Translations under genes and position numbers: made by a program
NCBI GenBank assembly: GCA_016191165.1
Contig: JACPPF010000046.1
Location: 19,912-83,911 of the forward strand
Length of the DNA stretch: 64,000 nt
DNA from: Planctomycetota bacterium
GTDB taxonomy: Bacteria; Planctomycetota; Planctomycetia; Gemmatales; Gemmataceae
Reading direction: 5' to 3'
Shown: positions 15,589 through 22,012 of the stretch, piece after piece
Position numbering within the stretch: position 1 is the stretch's first letter
Layout of the letters: each line of letters starts with the position of its first letter
The notes under the pieces: generated by a model
What the model was told of the DNA's origin: nothing
Database searches by the model: none
Seen by the model: only the letters and a program-made list of their open reading frames with translations

Positions 15589-16269
15589 CTATCGCTTCCG
15601 CAGTAGGTTCAGGTGCCGATCGAACTTGTCCTCCATGTAACGGTGGATGTTGGTCAAGACGCGAATATCGCCGGCGGTGACAGCCCGCCCGCCGGTCATC
15701 TCGCCATCGACGTCGGCCAGGACGCGGTCGAGTTCCGCGAGCGTGCGGCCAACCACTTCGAGGCGTTCGTCGAGCTGGTCGCCTTTCATGTTCTCGGTGA
15801 TGCTCCAGAATCGCGTCGCGTCGGCAAACGCCAGCTCGTGCTTGCGGTTGTCCTCAAACTTCTTCACGGCGCTGGAATCGAAGAGCACCTTCAGGAAGCG
15901 ATCATGGTCCCGACCCAGGCGATGCACGTCGCCGTCGTGAATCGGTTCCTCCTCCTGCATCATCACCCGGCGAACGACGTTGCGACCTTCGCGCGTCATC
16001 GCGTAGAGCTTCTGGCCCATCTTCACGAGCCAGCCGCGCCGCGCCAGGCCTTTTTCGCCCATGATGCTGCTGAGAATCTTGTTCGAGTCCGGATACTTTT
16101 CCGCATACCCTTTCAGGCCGAAAGTGCTCGGAAACCTCTCCCATGATGCGACAATCAGCGCTTCGGCCGTGAACGGCGATTGTCCTTTCTTCTCGAGGTT
16201 TTCCGCCGCCAGGAGAATCTTCTCCGGAACGGTGAAATCATCCACATTCGGTTTCGTAGAAGTAGACAC
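15589..16269 (-). CDS. Winged-helix protein convergent with the DNA methyltransferase
   Basis: A 226-residue protein from a GTG at 16269 preceded by GGGGGA (the track start is a TTG at 16281). I do not recognise a named family. Residues of about 10-100 look like a winged-helix DNA-binding domain: VPEKILLAAENLEKKGQSPF, then YPDSNKILSSIMGEKGLARRGW, then the wing-like VKMGQKLYAMTREGRNVV. The C-terminal half is charged and helical (ITENMKGDQLDERLEVVGRTL). No PD-(D/E)xK or HNH nuclease motif is visible. Its position facing the DNA methyltransferase suggests a regulatory, specificity or defence role, but this is inference from context only. Confidence 0.6.
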   Translation of the reverse strand: MSTSTKPNVDDFTVPEKILLAAENLEKKGQSPFTAEALIVASWERFPSTFGLKGYAEKYPDSNKILSSIMGEKGLARRGWLVKMGQKLYAMTREGRNVVRRVMMQEEEPIHDGDVHRLGRDHDRFLKVLFDSSAVKKFEDNRKHELAFADATRFWSITENMKGDQLDERLEVVGRTLAELDRVLADVDGEMTGGRAVTAGDIRVLTNIHRYMEDKFDRHLNLLRKR

Positions 16270-16551
16270 TGGGTCCCCCAATCGTCAAGGTTTGCCTGAA
16301 CTGGATTCGAACCTCCTTTTGGTTACGATCCCCAGGGAGATTGAAACAAACTGGACCCTCTGCGTCAAATAGATTTATGAAATGTGCGGAAAGGAAATTG
16401 CGTCGCCTGCCAGCGCCTTCGCGAGGACTGCCGCACTTTGTTCCAGCTGCAAGAACTACCGCGACGCAGCGCGCCGATTCGGCAAAGTTCTAAACGGCGA
16501 TCCAAATGTAATTTGCGTTCATCAACAATTCACACTCGCGCGATTATTGAC
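16270..16551. other. Intergenic region without a convincing gene
   Basis: About 280 bases between the winged-helix gene start and the truD stop. The plus-strand ORF at 16382 (MCGKEIASPAS..., with a CSSC pair) lacks a ribosome site and runs antisense into truD, so it is not called. A TTCGAA element near 16307 resembles a tRNA T-loop, but the flanking arms do not pair. Confidence 0.4.
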
Positions 16552-17679
16552 TCAATCGCTTTCTTCAAGCAGCGTCTCGCTTTTCATGATTTCACGCAAC
16601 AGAACCGTCGCATAACTTCCCGCCGGCAGCGTGAACGAAACGCGAACGCCTTCGCTTTCCGGGACAGCTGCGAGATCGGCAACGTAGATCAGATTGTGCC
16701 GCCGAGTCCCTTGCAACATCTTGCCGAAACCGTGAAACGACGCGCTGGTCAACCCAAACGCTGACAGCGTCAACTCCTCGCGCCGAGCTGCTTCTTCGCT
16801 GCTGGCGAACATCTTGCGGCCGAAGATCGGCCCGGCGGTCACGATTTCGCGTGCCTCGAATCGGCCTTGCTCGGTGGGCACGTCGGCCGCGACGAACATG
16901 CCGCCGAACGGGATCTTGCACATCACGTCCCCGGGCAGGACCGTGCGCAACAGCCCATCGCGAAAGCGCTGGGCCAGGCTGTGATTGAAGAGAGCCGATT
17001 GCGCGGCGGACACGGCCAGCTTCTTGAGGAAAGGGCTACGCACGGGCTTGGCGGGCTTCTCGCCGCGCAGGAGTGCAAGCCCCAGGTGCAGCGTTTCCCC
17101 ATCGCGGCCGAATCGCTGCGGGCCATAGTAATTGGGCAGACCTTGCTGGCGAATGCGCTCGATCACAGCGATTTCTCCCCTCTCCCCTTGGGAGCGGGGC
17201 CGGGGGTGAGGCGAGCCGTCCACCGTCGCCCCCGCTCCCTCTTCCAGAGGCAGAGGGGAGGAAAAACGAATAAGAATGCGAAACCGATTGCCATGCAAAT
17301 GCCCGGCCCGAAGCTTATTCGTGTGTTTGCTGACGCTCAGGACCTTGATGCCCTCGCCATCGAGTTGGGCGAGGCGCGATTCGACCACGGCGGGAACGGA
17401 GACCATTTGGCGCGTGACGGCACGCCGGTCTTTGAGCCCCGCCGTGCCAACCTCGCCAACGGGAAGGTCGAGCCGCCGGGCGATCTGACGCTCGAAATAT
17501 TCCGCCCCCATGTCGCGTTTTTCGATCCAGAGATAGAGAAACTCGCCCTGCCCACTCGGCTGATAGGCGGGGATCTCCTCGACCTCGAAATCTTCGGGAA
17601 TTGTTTTGATCTTCCCGCCCAGGCCAGGTAAATCGGAGGTAAGAAGTGGCGGTTGCAACACGTCAGCAAGCGAGAACAT
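16552..17679 (-). CDS. truD: tRNA pseudouridine(13) synthase TruD
   Basis: A 375-residue enzyme that isomerises uridine 13 of tRNA. The family motif with the catalytic aspartate is visible as GTAGLKDRRAVTRQ, preceded by FEVEEIPAYQPSGQGEFLYLW, and the second conserved motif reads NYYGPQRFGRDGETLHLG. GGAAAGGG precedes the ATG. The protein is longer than E. coli TruD (349) largely because of about 30 extra residues (PLPLEEGAGATVDG ... HPRPRSQGERG) between GNRFRILIRF and AVIERIRQQGLPNYYG. They are encoded by an in-frame palindromic repeat (see 17171-17264). All recognised catalytic motifs lie outside the insertion, so the enzyme is probably still functional. Confidence 0.93.
   Translation of the reverse strand: MFSLADVLQPPLLTSDLPGLGGKIKTIPEDFEVEEIPAYQPSGQGEFLYLWIEKRDMGAEYFERQIARRLDLPVGEVGTAGLKDRRAVTRQMVSVPAVVESRLAQLDGEGIKVLSVSKHTNKLRAGHLHGNRFRILIRFSSPLPLEEGAGATVDGSPHPRPRSQGERGEIAVIERIRQQGLPNYYGPQRFGRDGETLHLGLALLRGEKPAKPVRSPFLKKLAVSAAQSALFNHSLAQRFRDGLLRTVLPGDVMCKIPFGGMFVAADVPTEQGRFEAREIVTAGPIFGRKMFASSEEAARREELTLSAFGLTSASFHGFGKMLQGTRRHNLIYVADLAAVPESEGVRVSFTLPAGSYATVLLREIMKSETLLEESD
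17171..17264. repeat. Palindromic dispersed-type repeat inserted in frame within truD
   Basis: The arms begin TCTCCCCTCTCCCCTTGGGAG and end CAGAGGCAGAGGGGAGGA; they are imperfect inverted repeats about 40 bases long. Translation on the truD strand gives LPLEEGAGATVDG and HPRPRSQGERG, of the kind produced by the 'ctctccccttgggag' repeats common in intergenic DNA of many bacteria. The inserted length keeps the truD frame open. Confidence 0.8.
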
Positions 17680-17756
17680 GCACGGACCCTTTCCGATTGC
17701 GACGAACCCTTGGTGTGCGCGGCGAAGTTGTCAGTCTATCAAACGGAGGATGACCA

Positions 17757-20156
17757 ATGAACGCGACCATGTTGTTGGTGTGCCTCGCTGGCAGCGCGGT
17801 GACTGGTCAGGCGAACAAGCTGGTGTTCCAGGCGCCGCTGATCGACGTCTGGAGTCGGACGGAGGAGGGCCTGGAGTATCGCTACCTGATGCACAATCGG
17901 ACCTATCTGGGAAATAACTTTCTGAAGCCCGCGGCCAAGAAGGACTGGGGCAACCCCCGTGTTGATTTGAGCCGAATGCCCACGACCTATTGGCATGACA
18001 AGAGTCCGGTTGGCATGGTGTTGCAGAAGTTCAACTGGTTCCCTGGGCCGGAAAACACCTATCACGCGGATGCGCGTATGCCAGCCGCCATGATCGGCAT
18101 CGGGGGCAATCCGTGGGGCCAACTTGTCAATCTATGGTCGGAGCCGCCCTTTGCCGTTCTAGGCCTGGAAGTCGGCGCCATGGCGAGTTATGCGCGACCA
18201 GGGCAAACCATCCATTTCACCGAACGGGTACCGACGTTTGTCAAGTTGTCCCTGCCGGGCCAAGGAAAAACGCCGGTCTTTACCTATGTGCGGGATGCCC
18301 TTGATCGTGGCGCCAATCTGACGGTTTACCCCGGCGAGCCGCGGGCCATGATCGAGAAACATGGCGGGGAGAAGTTTTATCATGCGATCATCATTGAAAC
18401 GTACAAGTTTCCTGACTCGGTCGTGCATGACGAGCTGATGACCAAGGAAGCAATCACGATGCTCCTGGGCAAGCTGACCGAGGACGGTGTCCTTTGTTTT
18501 CATACGTCCAATCGGTTCTACGACCTCGTTGCCATCCTCGCCAGCGCCGCGGCGGAACTCCACCTGGGCTGCGTCGTCGGCAAGGACGCCCCCCCACGCG
18601 GCCAGCGAAGTACCCGCTTCGCGTCTGAATGGGTGATGATCGCCCGCAAACCGGCGTACCTGGCGCATTTGAAAGCGCCGGCAGGCGCCAAGGAGTTTCG
18701 GCCCTATTGGCAGACCCCCGATTTCGTTGACGACCGGCTGGTCTGGAACGACAAGGGAGAGAGATCGCTTCGAGGCGTCTATCGTTCCGATCCGGAGATC
18801 GACAAACTGCACAACAATATCTACGAACTCGAAGACTTCCTGCGCGCCAGGACGGGAATCCAACTCAACCCCTCTGGCGACCTGACTCGCTTTCTCCACG
18901 GTGTGATCGGCATCTTGAGCGATCGGTCGGCGCGCAGGAAAAACCGCGGGTTCGAAAAGGTCATCAACCGCGGCGACCGCAAGGTCGCCTTCGAAGCTCC
19001 GGGAATCCAGGTTATCACCACGAAGGACGAGGGGGCGGTCTATTCCTATCTGCTCTACGACGGCATCTATATCGGCCGAAGTTATCACCGACCCAGGGAT
19101 CCGGCGGCCCGCGGCGATCCAATACGGGACCGCAGCCGATTTCCCACGACGTATTTCCACGACAAGAGCCCTCTCGGCGTGCTTTTGCAAAAGTACAACT
19201 GGTTCCCCGGCGCAGAGAACACCTTTCATGCCGATGCGCGTTTGCCGGCCAGTCTCACGGGCATGGGGCTCGATCCACTCGGGCAGCTTACCCACCTCTG
19301 GTCGGAGCCGCCCATCGCAGTCGTCGGCATGGACGTGGGAACCGTTGCCAGCTACGCGCGCCCGGCCCAGGCGATTCATTTCTTCGAGCGTGTGCCGTTG
19401 TTCGTCAAGCTTTCTTCACCTGCAAAGGGCAAGCGTCCGCTTTTTCACTACCTCGAAGACGCACGGGCACGCGGCGCAGCGGTCTCGATTTTTCAGGGAG
19501 AGCCACGGCCAACGCTCAAGAAGCATGGCGGGGAAGGATTCTATCAACTGATCGTCGTCAACACCTACAAGGATGGCATTCGCACCGTCCACAAGGATCT
19601 GATGACCACGGAGGGCTTGCGCCTGCTGATGAGCCGAACACGGGCCGGAGGCGTCCTTTGTTTTCACACGTCAAATCGGTATTACGACCTGACGCCCATT
19701 CTCGCCAGCACGGCGAAAGAAGCCGGCTATTCCGTCGTCGTCGGCACGGATACGGCGACGTGGCCAGACGATCGGGATCGAGATCGCTTCACCTCCTGGT
19801 GGGTCATGGTGGCGCGCAAGCCAGCGGACCTGGCAGGCCTCAAGGCGCCGCCGGGATATGAAAAAGCACAACCCTGGAGCGATGCTCCTTTCTGGGTACC
19901 GCCGACCGGGATGGACGAGAAATTCATCTGGCGCGACAACGCGGAGAATTCCTTCCGCGGCGTCTATCGCTCCGATCCAACGATCGATTTATTCGGCAAC
20001 TCCGTTTCCAAGTTGACGAACTGGATTTCGGACAGCACCGGCATCCCGCAATACTCGATGTATCGGATGATGCAGCCGGTGCAGGAGGGCATCCGGGCCT
20101 GGAGTTCGCGTTCCGCACGGGAACTCAATCGTGAGCCGACCGCGCCCAAGAATTAG
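17757..20156 (+). CDS. Exported spermidine-synthase-fold protein, internally duplicated
   Basis: A 799-residue protein with GGAGGATG upstream of the start. Residues 1-20 (MNATMLLVCLAGSAVTGQA) look like a short signal peptide. The rest is two tandem copies of one domain of about 390 residues. Copy 1 has TTYWHDKSPVGMVLQKFNWF, NLWSEPPFAVLGLEVGAMAS and IHFTERVP; copy 2 has TTYFHDKSPLGVLLQKYNWF, HLWSEPPIAVVGMDVGTVAS and IHFFERVP. The glycine-rich turn after the LWSEPP segment and the following acidic residue match the nucleotide-binding strand of the spermidine/spermine-synthase (methyltransferase) fold, as in the soluble domain of fused MFS/spermidine synthases. No membrane domain is fused here. 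The reaction is unknown; polyamine synthesis is not established by this sequence. Confidence 0.75.
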   Translation: MNATMLLVCLAGSAVTGQANKLVFQAPLIDVWSRTEEGLEYRYLMHNRTYLGNNFLKPAAKKDWGNPRVDLSRMPTTYWHDKSPVGMVLQKFNWFPGPENTYHADARMPAAMIGIGGNPWGQLVNLWSEPPFAVLGLEVGAMASYARPGQTIHFTERVPTFVKLSLPGQGKTPVFTYVRDALDRGANLTVYPGEPRAMIEKHGGEKFYHAIIIETYKFPDSVVHDELMTKEAITMLLGKLTEDGVLCFHTSNRFYDLVAILASAAAELHLGCVVGKDAPPRGQRSTRFASEWVMIARKPAYLAHLKAPAGAKEFRPYWQTPDFVDDRLVWNDKGERSLRGVYRSDPEIDKLHNNIYELEDFLRARTGIQLNPSGDLTRFLHGVIGILSDRSARRKNRGFEKVINRGDRKVAFEAPGIQVITTKDEGAVYSYLLYDGIYIGRSYHRPRDPAARGDPIRDRSRFPTTYFHDKSPLGVLLQKYNWFPGAENTFHADARLPASLTGMGLDPLGQLTHLWSEPPIAVVGMDVGTVASYARPAQAIHFFERVPLFVKLSSPAKGKRPLFHYLEDARARGAAVSIFQGEPRPTLKKHGGEGFYQLIVVNTYKDGIRTVHKDLMTTEGLRLLMSRTRAGGVLCFHTSNRYYDLTPILASTAKEAGYSVVVGTDTATWPDDRDRDRFTSWWVMVARKPADLAGLKAPPGYEKAQPWSDAPFWVPPTGMDEKFIWRDNAENSFRGVYRSDPTIDLFGNSVSKLTNWISDSTGIPQYSMYRMMQPVQEGIRAWSSRSARELNREPTAPKN

Positions 20157-20170
20157 CGTAGCGATTTGAT

Positions 20171-20255
20171 CCGGCGAACGGCCAGCGCAAACAGGTTCGT
20201 GAAGGCGTCACTCTCATGGCGTTTCACCAGCCAGCTTACGCTGGCCGTTCGCCGG
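20171..20255. repeat. Perfect 17-base inverted repeat upstream of a DUF1501 gene
   Basis: CCGGCGAACGGCCAGCG at 20171 and its exact complement CGCTGGCCGTTCGCCGG ending at 20255 flank a 51-base spacer, between the duplicated protein and the DUF1501 gene. It could form a long stem in the transcript. Confidence 0.85.
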
Positions 20256-20332
20256 TTGACCCTTCCCATTTAGCGCGGGATGTGATAAAAATCCGTAGAC
20301 CCTCCCGCCACAATCCAACCAGGAATGCTGCC

Positions 20333-21700
20333 GTGCCTGATCCAAACCTGCCTGCACTGAACCGCCGATCCTTCCTGCAAGTCGGCTACTCCGGTCTGCT
20401 CGGTCTTGGCCTGTCGTCGCTCCTTGCTGGTCGCGCGGCGGCGAATTCATCCGCACGACAGCGACGGCCGAAGTCGGTCATCATCGTCTTCCTGACCGGG
20501 GCGCCGAGCCATCTCGACATGTTTGACATGAAGCCCGACGCGCCGGCCGAGATTCGCGGCGAGTTTCGACGCACCGCGGCGCGGGCGCCGGGCCTGCACG
20601 TGTGTGAGCATTTGCCTCGGCTGGCGGCACGGTCGGACAAGTACGCCGTCGTACGTTCGCTTTCCCATCGGGAGTACAACCACCTGGTCGCGACGCATCA
20701 CACGTTGACCGGGCAGCCGCAGCCGGGCGCGTTCTTTGACAAGGTGGCCTCTCGCGACGATTGGCCCAGTTATGCGTCCGCCCTGGACTACCTGCGGCCG
20801 CGCTCGGATGGCGTGCCCTCCGGCGTCAACCTGCCGACCTTCTTGATGGAAGGCCCGCTCACCTGGCCTGGCCAACATGCGGGCTTTTTGGGCCCGCGCC
20901 ATGATCCCTGGCTGATCACGCGCGACCCCAATCGTCCCGAATTCGGCATGGACAGCTTGCGGCCCGCCGAAGGCATCGACGTTCGCCGCCTCGACAATCG
21001 CCGCGCCCTTTTGGCGGAGGTAGACCTCCAACAGCGTCAACTCGCCAGCACTCATGCCGCCACGCGGCTGAGCGATCAACAGCGTCTCGCGTTTTCGATT
21101 CTCGCATCGGGCCGAATCGCCCGCGCCTTCGCGATGGATCAGGAACCGCGTTCCGTGCGCGACCGTTACGGTCGGCACGCGTTCGGGCAGTCGCTATTGC
21201 TCGCCCGGCGCCTGGTGGAAGCCGGCGTCCCCGTGGTGCAGGCGAACATGGGCATCGTCCAGAACTGGGACACGCACGCCAACAACTTCGGCTCGCTGCG
21301 TGACCGGTTGCTGCCTCCCCTGGATCAAGGCGTCTCCGCACTGCTGGACGATCTGGATTCGTCAGGCATGTTGGAAGACACGCTGGTGATGATGCTCGGC
21401 GAGTTTGGCCGCACGCCAAGGATTTTCGCGGTGAACGCCAGCGCGGTGCCCGGGCGCGATCACTGGGCGCCGTGTTACTTCGGCGTGTTCGCGGGAGCTG
21501 GCGTTCAGGGGGGCAAGGTGATCGGGCAGTCGGACCGCATCGGCGCGTTCCCCGCGACCGCGCCTTTTTCGCCGGACGACGTCGGCGCGACCGTGTACCA
21601 CGTCCTGGGCGTCAATCCGGGGAGCGAGGTGCGCGATCGGCAGAATCGCCCGGTGACCCTGAATCGCGGCGAGGTGATGCGAGCGTTGTTTGTTGGATAG
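20333..21700 (+). CDS. DUF1501 family protein with twin-arginine leader
   Basis: A 455-residue protein from a GTG at 20333 with AGGA 8 bases upstream. The track start at 20216 lies inside an intergenic inverted repeat and is unlikely. The N-terminus carries LNRRSFLQVGYSGLLGLGLSSLLAGRA, a twin-arginine type leader followed by a hydrophobic stretch. The body shows DUF1501 landmarks: IIVFLTGAPSHLDMFDMKPD, YAVVRSLSHREYNHLVATHH, VPVVQANMGIVQNWDTHANN, MLGEFGRTPRI and GRDHWAPC. The fold is related to alkaline-phosphatase/sulfatase enzymes. These proteins are abundant in planctomycetes, usually next to DUF1549/DUF1553 partners; none is adjacent here. Biochemical role not established. Confidence 0.9.
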   Translation: MPDPNLPALNRRSFLQVGYSGLLGLGLSSLLAGRAAANSSARQRRPKSVIIVFLTGAPSHLDMFDMKPDAPAEIRGEFRRTAARAPGLHVCEHLPRLAARSDKYAVVRSLSHREYNHLVATHHTLTGQPQPGAFFDKVASRDDWPSYASALDYLRPRSDGVPSGVNLPTFLMEGPLTWPGQHAGFLGPRHDPWLITRDPNRPEFGMDSLRPAEGIDVRRLDNRRALLAEVDLQQRQLASTHAATRLSDQQRLAFSILASGRIARAFAMDQEPRSVRDRYGRHAFGQSLLLARRLVEAGVPVVQANMGIVQNWDTHANNFGSLRDRLLPPLDQGVSALLDDLDSSGMLEDTLVMMLGEFGRTPRIFAVNASAVPGRDHWAPCYFGVFAGAGVQGGKVIGQSDRIGAFPATAPFSPDDVGATVYHVLGVNPGSEVRDRQNRPVTLNRGEVMRALFVG

Positions 21701-21742
21701 AATCGCCGCTTGCGGTTTAGAAGCTGTTTCAGAACCCTTCAA

Positions 21743-21794
21743 ACTAGCCCGAAGCGTAAGCGAGGGGCGTCCCTCGCTTACGCTTCGGGCTAGT
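21743..21794. repeat. Family A palindrome, copy 1 (ACTAGCCCGAAGCG)
   Basis: A perfect 24-base stem beginning ACTAGCCCGAAGCGTAAGCG with a 4-base loop. Plus-strand translation of the first arm gives LARSVSEG. Confidence 0.95.
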
Positions 21795-21834
21795 GTTCTT
21801 GAACCGCGAAACTCATGGCGATTGAGTCAAGTTT

Positions 21835-21907
21835 GCATACTAGCCCGAAGCGTTAGCGAGGTTTTCCGTTGCAAGCGATCCCTCGCTTACGCTTCGGGCT
21901 AGTATGC
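21835..21907. repeat. Family A palindrome, copy 2
   Basis: GCATACTAGCCCGAAGCG and its complement form a stem of about 27 bases with one mismatch and a loop of about 19 bases. The core sequence is the same as copy 1, 40 bases away. Confidence 0.95.
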
Positions 21908-22012
21908 GTGTGTTGTTTTGGTCTGAGGTAGTCTGAGGTAGAAACCTCGCTAGTATTGAAACAGCTTCTTAGCGCTCGCGGGGCGCCATGCGGGCGCAAA
22001 ACCGCCAACGGC

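Larger units (their letters stand above)
21717..21971. mobile_element. Nested inverted-repeat element, MITE-like
   Basis: The ends are inverted repeats sharing a perfect AGAAGCTGTTTCA core (left about 21717-21731, right about 21957-21971). Between them are two independent long palindromes of the TAGCCCGAAGCG family and a tandem GTCTGAGGTA pair at 21921-21940. No transposase reading frame is present. The structure, about 255 bases with terminal inverted repeats and no gene, resembles a non-autonomous transposable element; no clear target-site duplication was seen. Confidence 0.5.

Noticed and set aside
16295-16330. TTCGAA element resembling a tRNA T-loop
   Set aside because: On neither strand do the five flanking bases pair into a T-stem, and no anticodon or acceptor arm could be folded around it.
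16382-16615. Small plus-strand ORF with a CSSC pair
   Set aside because: No ribosome site, antisense to the 3' end of truD, and only one cysteine pair; more likely a chance frame.
21690-21902. ORFs encoding ARSVSEG-type peptides around 21.7, 37.8 and 45.6 kb
   Set aside because: These are translations of the dispersed palindromes and not proteins.
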